Positions 9,383 through 18,421 of a DNA stretch of 64,000 bases are shown here, piece after piece. Both the position numbers and the translations under genes were made by a program. The notes below the pieces were generated by a model that made no database searches, was not told the DNA's origin, and worked only from the letters and a program-made list of their open reading frames with translations. This DNA comes from CBDDCA01 sp965218205 (GTDB lineage: Bacteria; Spirochaetota; Spirochaetia; WTKD01; G963693115). Every line of letters begins with the position of its first letter. Position 1 is the first letter of the stretch. The DNA lies in assembly GCA_965218205.1 (NCBI GenBank), contig OZ244590.1:2232001-2296000 (forward strand). The letters are read 5' to 3'.

Positions 9383-10309
9383 ATGAGTAAGCAAAAGATG
9401 ATGAGTGTAAAAGAGTTTTTTAGTAGCTATGCTTCTACAGAAGAGCAAGCTATAAAAGTATTTGAAGGGATACGATGGAAAGATGGTAAAATAACATGTC
9501 CTTATTGTAAGAATGCTAGAATAGCAAAAACATCAAATAAAGTACAGCCGTATAGGTGTAAAGATTGTAGAGGGCGGTTTACGGTAAAAACAAAGACTAT
9601 TATGCAAGCAAGTAAAATAAGTGTTCAATCATGGTTATATGCTATGTATTTGATGGATATTAACAAAAAAGGAATATCTAGTTTGCAATTATCAAGGGAA
9701 TTGGGTATTACACAGAAGTCGGCTTGGTATATGGCACAGAAAATAAGAGAATGTTTTGATTTTAAGATTACTCATAATAGCACAGTAGAGATAGATGAAA
9801 CTTATATAGGTGGGAAAGAAAAGAATAAGCACAGTGATAAAAAACTTGATGTAAAAGGTGGTACTACAGGAAAAGCAATAGTAGTAGGAATAAAAGAAAG
9901 AGAAGGGTTTGTACAAGGGAAAGTGGTAAAAGATACCTCACAAGATACATTAGAAAGGACGATATTACAAAGAGTAGAGCCTAATACTACTATTTACACA
10001 GATGAGCATAGAGGATATATAGGACTTGATTGGTACGGATATAAGCATAAGTCAGTAAATCATAGTGCAAAGCAGTATGTCGATGGCATGGCACATACCA
10101 ACGGAATAGAGAGCTTTTGGGCATTATTGAAAAGAGGAGTGTATGGCATATTTCACAGCATAAGTGAAAAGCATTTACAACGATATGTAAATGAGTTTAG
10201 TTTTAGATTAAATATGACAACATCTACAGTACAACAATTTATAGCTTTTACTTGTAAGCATGGATTAAATAAAATTAGAACATTCCATGATATAAAAAGG
10301 GTACAATAA
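9383..10309 (+). CDS. IS1595-family transposase (ISXO2-like DDE)
   Basis: 308 residues from ATG 9383. An N-terminal zinc ribbon has two Cys pairs (CPYCKNARIAKT and YRCKDCRGRF). A helix-turn-helix-like region follows (LSRELGITQKSAWYMAQ), then the ISXO2-like catalytic core with EIDETYIGGK, the middle Asp in IYTDEHRGY, and NGIESFWALLKRGVYG near the C-terminus, the usual DDE-type order. The frame remains open upstream to 9347, but the promoter lies there, so 9383 is the likely start. It should catalyse movement of the surrounding 1.34-kb element and appears intact. Confidence 0.93.
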   Translation: MSKQKMMSVKEFFSSYASTEEQAIKVFEGIRWKDGKITCPYCKNARIAKTSNKVQPYRCKDCRGRFTVKTKTIMQASKISVQSWLYAMYLMDINKKGISSLQLSRELGITQKSAWYMAQKIRECFDFKITHNSTVEIDETYIGGKEKNKHSDKKLDVKGGTTGKAIVVGIKEREGFVQGKVVKDTSQDTLERTILQRVEPNTTIYTDEHRGYIGLDWYGYKHKSVNHSAKQYVDGMAHTNGIESFWALLKRGVYGIFHSISEKHLQRYVNEFSFRLNMTTSTVQQFIAFTCKHGLNKIRTFHDIKRVQ

Positions 10310-10313
10310 ATAT

Positions 10314-10457
10314 ATGAGAGAGAATATAATACCACCACTTCCTAAAAAAGTAGGATTTAAGAAATTAGTAGAGATGGTAGCTACTACTACCCCTGAACAA
10401 ATAGCAGAATATAAAAAACAACAGAAAGAAAAAAACAGTTCTAAAGATAAGCGATAA
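10314..10457 (+). CDS. Small basic ORF (47 aa) inside the IS1595 element
   Basis: ATG 10314 is 5 nt after the transposase stop. The product starts MRENIIPPLPKKVGFKKLVE and ends in a Lys-rich tail. It is highly charged, with no membrane segment. It lies inside the terminal repeats and would be co-transcribed with the transposase, so it moves with the element. There is no clear ribosome-binding site; translational coupling is possible. Function unknown; it could be an accessory or regulatory peptide of the element, or a chance ORF. Confidence 0.5.
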   Translation: MRENIIPPLPKKVGFKKLVEMVATTTPEQIAEYKKQQKEKNSSKDKR

Positions 10458-10610
10458 AGACTACATTAGGTTTTTTGTTTTCTATTTTTACAGATACTAT
10501 TTCATTTCTATTCTTATAGAATACTATATATTCCTATTTATTAAATTATTGAAAACAAATTATCACTTCAATAATAGATCTAGTGTGTTATTTCGTAGTA
10601 ACGGGATACT

Positions 10611-11192
10611 ATGTATATAGTTCCCTTTGCTAATAGAATTAGAAGGAAATACACATCAATCGGAGTGGCATCTGCTTTGCCAAGTATAATTCCTGGAGTC
10701 GGAACTGCAGTTCAAGTAGGACTTGAAGCTGGTGCAATTAGTGGAGATATTTTGTTACTGCTACGATGGATGGCTGCAATTAGTTATGGCATTGCACTGA
10801 TATATGGAAAAAATATTAGAAATGAATTTAATCAAGAATTTGTTAAAGTGCTTGGTGTTTGGTGCGGTGTGATCAAAGCAGCTGAACAGGTAACAAAGAG
10901 AATAGGGACAAAAGTTGCAGTTGTTCAATTTAATAAAAGAGTATCAGGAAAGATATTGGCAAAAATAAATCAGAAAGTTGGAACAACTATTTTTACCAAA
11001 TATGGTACAAAACGAGGTGGCATTGCACTTGGAAAACTAATTCCAGGTGGAGTAGGTGTTATAGTTGCAGGAACATTCAATTATGTTACAATGACAAAAT
11101 TTAAGAAAGCAGCAATAAAATACTATAGTGGTGGTAATTTTGTAATTGATGAAGAATTACCTGCTATACAGCCTATAACAGCAACTATGTAG
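10611..11192 (+). CDS. 3' part of the interrupted EcsC/DUF697-like membrane-associated protein
   Basis: The open frame starts at an ATG that belongs to the right end of the IS, adding seven foreign residues (MYIVPFA); the original gene resumes at N8. The segment GVASALPSIIPGVGTAVQVG, then a hydrophobic stretch GDILLLLRWMAAISYG, resembles the Gly/Pro-rich helical-hairpin region of EcsC or DUF697 proteins; the family call is tentative. A second Gly-rich hydrophobic hairpin occurs near residues 140-165 (ALGKLIPGGVGVIVAG). The fragment could still be translated from the IS-supplied ATG, but it lacks the first 44 native residues. Next to a 26-A tract, in an area of mobile DNA. Confidence 0.65.
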   Translation: MYIVPFANRIRRKYTSIGVASALPSIIPGVGTAVQVGLEAGAISGDILLLLRWMAAISYGIALIYGKNIRNEFNQEFVKVLGVWCGVIKAAEQVTKRIGTKVAVVQFNKRVSGKILAKINQKVGTTIFTKYGTKRGGIALGKLIPGGVGVIVAGTFNYVTMTKFKKAAIKYYSGGNFVIDEELPAIQPITATM

Positions 11193-11283
11193 CTGATAAT
11201 ATTGTTTTTCTTATGTATCACTTATTATTCATCACTTATTAATAAATTTAAGTATTTATTACACAAAAAATAAAAAAATATGG

Positions 11284-11289
11284 TATAAT
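11284..11289 (+). promoter_or_regulatory. -10 box of the ABC ATPase gene, leaderless arrangement
   Basis: TATAAT ends 6 nt before the ATG at 11296, and there is no Shine-Dalgarno between. No good -35 is visible; the upstream sequence is A-rich. Confidence 0.6.
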
Positions 11290-11295
11290 AGGCAT

Positions 11296-12429
11296 ATGGC
11301 TACTGTAACCTTAAAGAATATAACAAAAGTGTATGATAACGGCTTTCAAGCTGTGGATAACTTTAATGTTGAGATCGATAACAAAGAATTCGTTGTGTTA
11401 TTAGGTCCTTCTGGTTGTGGAAAAACAACCACCCTCAGAATGATAGCAGGTCTCGAAGAAATATCAGGAGGAGATCTCCTCATTGATGACAAAAAAGTCA
11501 ATGATGTTCCTCCAAAAGATAGAGACATAGCAATGGTGTTTCAGAACTATGCTCTGTATCCTCATATGACCGTGTTTGAAAACATGGCGTTTGGACTTAA
11601 GCTACGAAAAATACCGAAAGATAAAATCAAAGAGCGGGTAGAACAAGCATCAAAAATTCTTAAACTTGAAACATTGCTGGATAGAAAACCAAAACAACTA
11701 TCAGGAGGACAGAGGCAACGTGTAGCGCTTGGACGAGCCATTGTGCGAAACCCAAAAGTTTTCCTTTTTGATGAACCGTTGTCCAACTTGGATGCTAAAC
11801 TACGTGGACACATGCGGGCAGAACTGGCAGCACTTCATCATCGGCTTGGCACTACCATGATTTATGTTACCCACGATCAAATTGAAGCCATGACTTTGGG
11901 AGACAAAATTATTATTATGAAAGATGGACTCATACAACAAGTAGGCTCTCCGCTTGATTTATATGATAAACCAAAAAATAAGTTTGTGGCAGGATTTATC
12001 GGATCCCCCCCCATGAATTTATTTGATATGCAAGTGTCTGTCAAAGGAAAAGATATTATACTCAGTAACGAATATACCAATATAGAAATTTCAGGACCTC
12101 GTTTTGCAAAACTCTTAGACTATGATGGAAAAAATGTAACTATGGGTATTCGTCCCGAAAATTTCTCTAAATCAAATAAAAAGAATCCTAAAAATTTTCT
12201 TACGGGAAAAGTGGAAGTTGTTGAAAACCTAGGAGCAGAAACATATGTATATGTTCCTCATGAAGTATCAGATAAAACACAAGAATCAGAAGGAAGTGAA
12301 GATTTTTATGTTATAAAACTTGATCGCAACATTGATATAGCAGTAAACGAAGTCATTCATTTTGAGCTTGTTCTGGATAAAATTCATGTATTTGATAATG
12401 AAACAGAAGAAACGCTTGTTTCAGAATAA
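11296..12429 (+). CDS. msmX: Sugar ABC transporter ATP-binding protein, MsmX/UgpC/MalK type
   Basis: 377 aa, full length for the MalK-type (CUT1) ATPases. Walker A is GPSGCGKTT (about residues 38-46), the Q loop is in VFQNYALYPH, the signature is LSGGQRQRVALGRAI, Walker B is VFLFDEPLSNLDA and the H loop is VTHDQIEAM. A C-terminal regulatory/TOBE domain follows (about 240-377; FIGSPPMNLF, MGIRPENF). It hydrolyses ATP to drive import through two permeases at the inner membrane. It stands alone; the only CUT1 permeases and binding proteins in the window (33.5-35.2 and 38.8-41.6 kb) lack an ATPase, so this shared type of ATPase may serve them. It has its own promoter, apparently leaderless. Confidence 0.93.
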   Translation: MATVTLKNITKVYDNGFQAVDNFNVEIDNKEFVVLLGPSGCGKTTTLRMIAGLEEISGGDLLIDDKKVNDVPPKDRDIAMVFQNYALYPHMTVFENMAFGLKLRKIPKDKIKERVEQASKILKLETLLDRKPKQLSGGQRQRVALGRAIVRNPKVFLFDEPLSNLDAKLRGHMRAELAALHHRLGTTMIYVTHDQIEAMTLGDKIIIMKDGLIQQVGSPLDLYDKPKNKFVAGFIGSPPMNLFDMQVSVKGKDIILSNEYTNIEISGPRFAKLLDYDGKNVTMGIRPENFSKSNKKNPKNFLTGKVEVVENLGAETYVYVPHEVSDKTQESEGSEDFYVIKLDRNIDIAVNEVIHFELVLDKIHVFDNETEETLVSE

Positions 12430-12501
12430 AAATACATACATATTGTCTTGCTTCCGTTTTTAATTCATATGGATAACTCATATATATATACTGCTCTATT
12501 T

Positions 12502-13407
12502 TTATACCCCTTTACTTACCGCCCTTTTATTCACTTTCATACTGCATACTGTTACTAGTATTCCAAGTGCACATGCCCCTACCGACCCAAGCCATAAAGG
12601 GAGCGTAGGCACATCGCTTTCAAACAACCCTTGCCAAGGAAAGAGCGTTTGTAACGAAGCAACAATCACTCCAAAAATAACACAGTAGCTCACTTGTGGA
12701 TAACGACTAAATAAAAATCGCACTAAAAAAGCAGTAGACACCAGCCCTACCACTACACCACTCATAAGCCATATAAGAGGCACAAGAGCAACAGAACTTA
12801 CAATAGCAAGAAATGTACTGTAATAACCTATAAGAAGCAACACATAAGATCCACTTATGCCTGGCATAAGGCCTACTCCAGCAACACATACTCCAATAAT
12901 AAAGCATACAATATATTCACTCAAAGACGAAGGAGTACTCACTGTCACAGCTTCTCTGCTTTCTTGACGCGAACCAAGCAATATCACCAAAAGATACCCA
13001 AATATTATCCACAGCACATACATGCTATTTTTGTTTGCAATGACAGATGCGTATCTCTTATACTGAGGATGGATGTATTGTATATAAAAATAAGGAATAC
13101 TCGCAGCTATAATACCGATAAAAAACATCTGTATAAACACTGTATACGATACAAAAAATAATAATAAAATAGAAGAACCTACATATACTGATACCGCTCC
13201 CCCTATAAGCAAAGGAAAAAGAAATACTACAATCTCCTTTCGTCTTGACGCATCTTTCCAAAATGAAACAGAAAAAAAATGAGTAAACAATGTTATTGCT
13301 CGTTCATACACATTTAATAATAATGCCATAGTGCCAAAACTAATACCAGGAGTTATTGCCGTAATACCAAGTACTACCCCTTTCATAAAATGAATAATAT
13401 ATTGCAT
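12502..13407 (-). CDS. DUF368 polytopic membrane protein (undecaprenyl-phosphate transporter family)
   Basis: I place the start at ATG 13407 (MQYIIHFMKGVV), because a TATACT box ends exactly 6 nt upstream; the frame extends to 13437, but that adds an extra ten residues through the promoter. 301 aa, about eight hydrophobic segments. The family hallmarks are the two Gly/Pro motifs GITAITPGISFG near the N-terminus and GVGLMPGISGSY in the middle, which form the inverted repeat of DUF368. DUF368 proteins have been implicated in recycling undecaprenyl phosphate across the membrane for envelope polymers. Convergent with the ABC ATPase, divergent from the glycosyltransferase. Confidence 0.88.
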   Translation of the reverse strand: MQYIIHFMKGVVLGITAITPGISFGTMALLLNVYERAITLFTHFFSVSFWKDASRRKEIVVFLFPLLIGGAVSVYVGSSILLLFFVSYTVFIQMFFIGIIAASIPYFYIQYIHPQYKRYASVIANKNSMYVLWIIFGYLLVILLGSRQESREAVTVSTPSSLSEYIVCFIIGVCVAGVGLMPGISGSYVLLLIGYYSTFLAIVSSVALVPLIWLMSGVVVGLVSTAFLVRFLFSRYPQVSYCVIFGVIVASLQTLFPWQGLFESDVPTLPLWLGSVGACALGILVTVCSMKVNKRAVSKGV

Positions 13408-13413
13408 ATAATC

Positions 13414-13419
13414 AGTATA
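13414..13419 (-). promoter_or_regulatory. -10 box of the DUF368 gene, leaderless arrangement
   Basis: TATACT on the minus strand, 6 nt before ATG 13407. It fixes the start choice for the gene. Confidence 0.55.
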
Positions 13420-13465
13420 GGAGATATACACAAACATAAGGAAAATTATTTACAATATAATAATA

Positions 13466-14290
13466 ATGGATATTTCAGTCATAATACCAGTGTGGAATCG
13501 CAAGCAATATATAAAAAAAGCCGTAGAAAGTGTTGTTTATCAAACATATGCTGCAAAAGAGCTTATTATCATTGATGACGGATCAGATGATGGTACATGG
13601 GAGCTCATACAAACATTACGTTATGATACTATTACTATAGTAAGAAAGCGTATACAACATTGTGGTATGCCAGGGGCAGTACGAAACAGAGGAATAGAAA
13701 TAGCAACACATACCTGGATTGCATTCCTTGATTCTGATGATTACTGGCTTCCTCATAAATTAGAAATGCAAGTAAACACAATAAGCAATGTTCAACAAAA
13801 CAATACCTCCTTGCCCTCTCATACACCTCCCTGTCTTTTTTGTCATACAAAAGAAATTTGGCAAAGAAACGAAACCATAGTAAGTCAGAAAAAACAGAGC
13901 TATGCCCGAGACGGAAATATATTTCAAGATTCATTAAAAAAATGCATTATTGGTCCATCAACAGTGCTTATGCATACATCTATAGTAGAACAATACGGAA
14001 TGTTTAATGAAACACTTGAAATAGCCGAAGATTATGAATATTGGTTACGCATTTGTGCCCATATACCTGTATACTATGTACATGAGCCTTGCATAGTAAA
14101 ATATTCTGGGCAACAAGAACAACTATCACATAAGTACAGTTATATTGAAAAATTTAGAATAGAAGCACTTATGGCATTATTACAAAAACATACACTTTCT
14201 GATGAACAGCAGAAACTCGCTATTACAGAACTTACACGAAAGCAAACCATCTGGAACAGAGGAAAAAGTAAAAGACAAAAAAAGCAATAA
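13466..14290 (+). CDS. Family 2 glycosyltransferase (GT-A)
   Basis: 274 aa. It begins with the GT-A nucleotide-binding fold (MDISVIIPVWNRKQYIKKAV, then ELIIIDDGSDDGTWE). The metal-binding DxD is in AFLDSDDYWLPHKLEMQ at about residue 92. Conserved downstream features include FNETLEIAEDYEYWLR, the usual acceptor-region Asp/Glu motif. It transfers a sugar from a nucleotide donor to an envelope glycan or lipid; donor and acceptor cannot be told. No membrane segment. A TATAAT lies 4 nt before the ATG, so the mRNA would be nearly leaderless. Divergent from DUF368, compatible with an envelope role. Confidence 0.9.
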   Translation: MDISVIIPVWNRKQYIKKAVESVVYQTYAAKELIIIDDGSDDGTWELIQTLRYDTITIVRKRIQHCGMPGAVRNRGIEIATHTWIAFLDSDDYWLPHKLEMQVNTISNVQQNNTSLPSHTPPCLFCHTKEIWQRNETIVSQKKQSYARDGNIFQDSLKKCIIGPSTVLMHTSIVEQYGMFNETLEIAEDYEYWLRICAHIPVYYVHEPCIVKYSGQQEQLSHKYSYIEKFRIEALMALLQKHTLSDEQQKLAITELTRKQTIWNRGKSKRQKKQ

Positions 14291-14316
14291 AGGGTATAAT
14301 TTTTAAGGAATATAGT

Positions 14317-15102
14317 ATGAAAACAAATAAAAAGCATAGCTATGTATCATCTATAAACAAACAGCACTCTTCTCCTAAAGCAAAAAAAACAATACTTAGC
14401 TCCATTGTGTGTTGTGTATGTATATTACTTTTTGCTTCATGTAGCTCTCTTATTACCGTACATGTACAGAAATTTTATTCAGCAAAAATTAGTATGAATA
14501 TTTATATTGAAGATTTTTTCGCTCAATATCTATTTGATTTACTTGGAGCAACAACAGTAGAAGAAGTGTTTCCAGAAGAAGATTTACGCACATACCTACG
14601 CTCTGTTGATGCTATATCACAAGTGGATGTTGAATACAAAGAAGATATTAAAACTATTATTATCAATTTACATTCAAATAATATTATTGCAACATTACAA
14701 GATTTTGAAGTAATTGATGACAAAAAAATTATATCCACTAATATGCAAGAGTTTACTGTAACATTTTCCCGAAAAGAATTATTTGAGATAATTTCAAGTA
14801 TTCCAAAATATAGCAAAAACAAGGCTATTGTACAAAACTTTTTTCCTGATAAAAATCCTTTTGCAGACAATGATTATGCAAGCTACCTTGCATGGGCATT
14901 AAGCGATTACGGAAACGAACAAACCATAAAAAAGCAATTACAATCATCCTATGCAAGAATTGAAATGAAAAAAGAAAAAGGGTTTGGGAAACTTCCTGAT
15001 AAAAATTGGAAAAAAAGTATGGCAGAAGATACTCAATATATTGATTATTTTCTTATGGACATGATGAATCAAAAAACATTGGAGCTACACTTTACATTTT
15101 AG
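14317..15102 (+). CDS. Predicted lipoprotein, 261 aa, unknown function
   Basis: ATG 14317 is preceded by AAGGA at a 7-nt distance and by a TATAAT further upstream. The N-terminus has a long basic region, then a hydrophobic stretch and lipobox LLFASC (Cys about residue 42), so it should be lipidated and periplasm- or surface-exposed. The mature part has alternating short strands (ISQVDVEYKEDIKTIIINLH) and an acidic/aromatic C-terminal half. I do not recognise the family. It follows the glycosyltransferase by 26 nt and may be co-transcribed with it. Confidence 0.8.
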   Translation: MKTNKKHSYVSSINKQHSSPKAKKTILSSIVCCVCILLFASCSSLITVHVQKFYSAKISMNIYIEDFFAQYLFDLLGATTVEEVFPEEDLRTYLRSVDAISQVDVEYKEDIKTIIINLHSNNIIATLQDFEVIDDKKIISTNMQEFTVTFSRKELFEIISSIPKYSKNKAIVQNFFPDKNPFADNDYASYLAWALSDYGNEQTIKKQLQSSYARIEMKKEKGFGKLPDKNWKKSMAEDTQYIDYFLMDMMNQKTLELHFTF

Positions 15103-15135
15103 TGGCATTGCCTCCATGTACCAGTACCCTGCTCT

Positions 15136-16632
15136 TTATGGAACAAAGATAGCTGATGGTTGAGCAAACTGTTTTGCATACGCTACAAGTATATCAGAAG
15201 CATTATTACTATGCTCGCCATTTTTTGCTTCCGTACTCTTCTTGCTAAGAGTGTCCTGCACGAGAGCAAATAGCACATTTCCTACTAACTCACAATATTC
15301 TACTGTATGAACAATAACATTTTTTTGAAACAACACACTTAGCAAACGAGCAAAGCCTTTTGCACTACATTGCCTGCCACTTACTGCAATTTTTCTTACA
15401 TGGCAATCCGAACATGTATCAGTTAATTGTACATACACTTTTTTCATCAGATAGAAAAGATAACAAAGAGCAATAACACTCCTATGAGCAGATGTGTTAC
15501 AAGAAGAAAAATACTCTTGAAGCATAGTAGTATGAGTAGATACAAGAAAATTCAATACAGTATCAATATAATGCTTGGCATCATCTTGACTGGTACTGTT
15601 ACGCACATGCATATGTAATGAATTAGTAATATCACATTGTTTATATACAACAAAAAACAGTTTCCAAAACAAAGATTGCAGAGTAGAGGTATGTTGTACT
15701 ATTTTCAGTGCTTCATTACTCTGTTGATATAAAGTAGTGAAAGAAGGTATGGAAATACCTTTGTTTATGGTATTCTGCACAGGATGAGAAAGCACAAATT
15801 CAGGAAAAGTGCTGTGATCTGGCACTTTCTTATACAGATTCTCCGACATAGCATTTTGCTCTAAACAAATATTCATAACAGTAGAAGTACCTCCTCTTAT
15901 ACATATATCTCCTGCTTCTACAGTAGAAGATCCAACAAGTGCACTCAGATAATCTATGCCTCCACATAGCACCCTGCACTGATGGAGAAACAAAGAGGAT
16001 AGCACAGGAGTGAGTGAAGACACAATAGCATTACTGCAAACTGCTCCTAATACCGAACCAGAAAGCACTGCTTGTGGAAACATATCACGAGAAAAATTAT
16101 ATGTATCAATACTATCAGTACTCCATAAATAGTGGAGAAAATCCATATGAGGAACAAATGTTGCAAGCGTACCACATAACAAGAAACTTGCATATTCTGC
16201 AAGAGGAACAATATAGTGAGTTTCATCAAACACTGTTCTATTATTTTCTTTTACTGCCATTACATATGGAAGATAATAGGAACGCTCATTCTTTAATTGA
16301 ATATACTGCGAACTATACCATGAAGTACAGTATATAGCCTCTTTTTTCTTATTAAGAAACACTAAGGTCGGACTATTTCCCGATATACAAATATCAATGG
16401 TATCATCTTGATGTAATGGCAATGCACCCAATACTTTTTGTATACTCCTTACAAGTGCCGTACTAACAATACGAGGAATACTCTGTACATCATCCTGCTC
16501 AACGGACTGTACAGTAATGGGAGAACACATAGCAAGAGATGTTCCCGTATCTCTATGACGCCCTTGTGAAAAAGAAAACGCTGTCGCTTTTAAGAAATTA
16601 GTACCAATATCTATCGAAATAAAATATCTCAT
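15136..16632 (-). CDS. FGGY-family carbohydrate kinase
   Basis: 498 aa, normal for the family. The N-terminal phosphate-1 motif is ISIDIGTNFLKATAF; the hinge/phosphate-2 region follows the LCGGIDYLSALVGSS segment with the Asp that acts as base; the adenosine-binding Gly-rich segment is RKIAVSGRQCSAKGFARLLS. FGGY kinases phosphorylate sugars or polyols such as xylulose, gluconate or glycerol with ATP; the substrate is not evident, but sequence around CGGID is xylulokinase-like. A TATACT lies 20 nt upstream of the ATG. Spacing to argH (48 nt) allows co-transcription, though the functions do not match. Confidence 0.85.
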   Translation of the reverse strand: MRYFISIDIGTNFLKATAFSFSQGRHRDTGTSLAMCSPITVQSVEQDDVQSIPRIVSTALVRSIQKVLGALPLHQDDTIDICISGNSPTLVFLNKKKEAIYCTSWYSSQYIQLKNERSYYLPYVMAVKENNRTVFDETHYIVPLAEYASFLLCGTLATFVPHMDFLHYLWSTDSIDTYNFSRDMFPQAVLSGSVLGAVCSNAIVSSLTPVLSSLFLHQCRVLCGGIDYLSALVGSSTVEAGDICIRGGTSTVMNICLEQNAMSENLYKKVPDHSTFPEFVLSHPVQNTINKGISIPSFTTLYQQSNEALKIVQHTSTLQSLFWKLFFVVYKQCDITNSLHMHVRNSTSQDDAKHYIDTVLNFLVSTHTTMLQEYFSSCNTSAHRSVIALCYLFYLMKKVYVQLTDTCSDCHVRKIAVSGRQCSAKGFARLLSVLFQKNVIVHTVEYCELVGNVLFALVQDTLSKKSTEAKNGEHSNNASDILVAYAKQFAQPSAIFVP

Positions 16633-16682
16633 ACCTTGCTATAGATTGCCCTAGTATACTGTTCCTATAGTAATATATCATA

Positions 16683-18251
16683 CTATGGTATTACTGACAC
16701 TAATAATTTCTTAGGAATAAGAGATGCTTGTGATACAAGAGGCTCTCTCCCTTGCTTCTCTTGTGTTCTTTCTTCATCATAAGAGAGCAAGCCCGATATT
16801 GCATCAAAAAAATGTGCTTTCTCTTTGTCTCTCCCCTTTTGTAATAGATCCAGTGTTTCTGTTATATATTCAAAATGAGGGTTGCCTGCAGAACCAAGCA
16901 TAGTTCTGTTCTTAATATATGTCTCAGGATGTTCATCTGATTGCTGTTGTTCTGTTTGCTGTGTTGCTAACTGCTGAGCAATATATTTATATGCACTGCG
17001 AAACGGCATGCCTTGTAACACAAGCTCATATGCCTTATCCGTTGCATACAACTCAGAAGTACATGCTGCCTCTATAGTAGTCTTGTGTACCACAATATCT
17101 TTGACTAATTGTGAGCTTACCTGTAACATACTCTGACAATAGTACAAACCTTGCAGAGTTATCATTTTTGTATCCTGCAAATCTCGTTGGTATCCACTTG
17201 GAAGCCCACTCAATAACAATGAAATATTACTCATAGCTCCAGTAAAAAAACTTGCCTTTGAACGTAATAACTCAAGAATATCAGGATTTTTTTTCTGAGG
17301 CATAATACTAGAGCCACTACACAATGAATCGGGTAAAGTAAAATATCCAAACTCAGGCAAAGAGAATAAAAGAACATCTTCTGCTAATCTACTTATGGTA
17401 AGTGCAATTTGTTGTAATGCAAATAACAGAGAAAGCTCTAATCTTCCTCGACTATTTTGTACTGCAATAACATTGTTCTGTGCCTGAGAAAACCCTAGTA
17501 GCTTTGCAGTGTAATTACGATCAAGAGGAAGTGAAGTACCATATCCTGCAGCAGAACCAAGTGGAGATCTATCAATAAGCTCAAAAACAGTATCAAGTAA
17601 TTTCATATCATCCAACAATTGTTCGGCATACGATGCAAACCATATCCCCACTGATGAAGGCATTGCTTTTTGTAAATGCGTTCTTCCTGGCATTGCTACC
17701 ATTTTATGCTCAAGCGCCCGTGTGTGTATCATACGAATAAGTTGAAACATCTCATCTTGGAGCATAAATATATACTCTTTATAATATAAACGCAATGCTG
17801 CCTGCACTTGATCATTTCTACTTCTTCCCGTATGGATTTTTTCAGCTATGACATATGATTTTTGTGCCATCTTTTGAATATCAGATTTCTGCATATCCGA
17901 TATATCTTTCTTTATTGTTGGCTCTTTGTGTACTGGTACTGTAGTTTCTCGAGAAACTAAATAGTGTTCAATAGCAGTATGACAATCTTCCATTGATGAT
18001 GCAATAGAAAAAGCACCTTCATGAGACTGATTATATACTTCAATTAGCCCATCTATTAAAAAATGAGCTTCGTGCTTAGTTAAAAGATTACAAGCATGCG
18101 TATCGCTTGCATGCAACAAAGTGTATACATGAGCAATACTGGCTACACAATCTGCTGGTAATAACAAAGTATCATACACATAATCTTTTCCTGTAATAAA
18201 TGACTCTACCGATGAGTCTAATGTATAGCCCTTATCCCATAACTTTCCCAT
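16683..18251 (-). CDS. argH: Argininosuccinate lyase
   Basis: Start taken at ATG 18251 (MGKLWDKGYTL), which matches the normal ArgH N-terminus; the frame continues to 18284. The product is 522 aa against about 460 usually. Fumarase/ASL signatures are present: HTGRSRNDQVQAALRL, PGRTHLQKAMPSS and the catalytic-loop signature SGSSIMPQKKNPDILE. It cleaves argininosuccinate to arginine and fumarate. The excess length is an insertion of about 30 residues before IHTGRSRND (Lys/Asp/Gln-rich) and a C-terminal extension rich in Gln/Glu. No argG or other arginine genes are near, so it may complete a partial pathway or recycle citrulline. Confidence 0.93.
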   Translation of the reverse strand: MGKLWDKGYTLDSSVESFITGKDYVYDTLLLPADCVASIAHVYTLLHASDTHACNLLTKHEAHFLIDGLIEVYNQSHEGAFSIASSMEDCHTAIEHYLVSRETTVPVHKEPTIKKDISDMQKSDIQKMAQKSYVIAEKIHTGRSRNDQVQAALRLYYKEYIFMLQDEMFQLIRMIHTRALEHKMVAMPGRTHLQKAMPSSVGIWFASYAEQLLDDMKLLDTVFELIDRSPLGSAAGYGTSLPLDRNYTAKLLGFSQAQNNVIAVQNSRGRLELSLLFALQQIALTISRLAEDVLLFSLPEFGYFTLPDSLCSGSSIMPQKKNPDILELLRSKASFFTGAMSNISLLLSGLPSGYQRDLQDTKMITLQGLYYCQSMLQVSSQLVKDIVVHKTTIEAACTSELYATDKAYELVLQGMPFRSAYKYIAQQLATQQTEQQQSDEHPETYIKNRTMLGSAGNPHFEYITETLDLLQKGRDKEKAHFFDAISGLLSYDEERTQEKQGREPLVSQASLIPKKLLVSVIP

Positions 18252-18421
18252 ACATTCAGCATAGCATAAAACACTATTATACACTCATAAGATATAGCAT
18301 TACAAATACAAAATGAAATACCACAAAAGAAAAAATATAGTATATACTTAATAAAAAAGGGAGCTTAATGCTATATTACTTGTTGATATATCCCTTTATA
18401 TACTACTAGGAGGTTATGGAT

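Larger units (their letters stand above)
9290..10625 (+). mobile_element. Complete IS1595-family insertion sequence (1,336 bp)
   Basis: The terminal inverted repeats begin GGGAA and share about 28 positions (left GGGAATTATATACATAGTAT at 9290; the right end, reversed, GGGAACTATATACATAGTAT at 10625). Both are flanked by the 8-bp target duplication TTTGCTAA (9282-9289 and 10626-10633). A GGG-type end, an 8-bp duplication and a zinc-ribbon/ISXO2-like transposase all fit IS1595. It contains the transposase and a 47-aa downstream ORF, and interrupts the gene at 9156-11192. Perfect duplications suggest recent insertion. Confidence 0.93.

Noticed and set aside
12001..12015. Eight-C run in the ABC ATPase gene as another phase-variation tract
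   Set aside because: Short, within a conserved coding motif (GSPPMN) and in frame; not comparable with the 12-15 base tracts.
11352..13013. Three perfect DnaA-box-like sequences (TGTGGATAA at 11352 and 12695, TTATCCACA at 13005) as a sign of an origin
   Set aside because: They are scattered inside coding regions over 1.7 kb, with no AT-rich DUE or dnaA/dnaN, so chance plus codon content is more likely. rpmH-rnpA-yidC at 54 kb is often near the origin, but I found no box cluster there.
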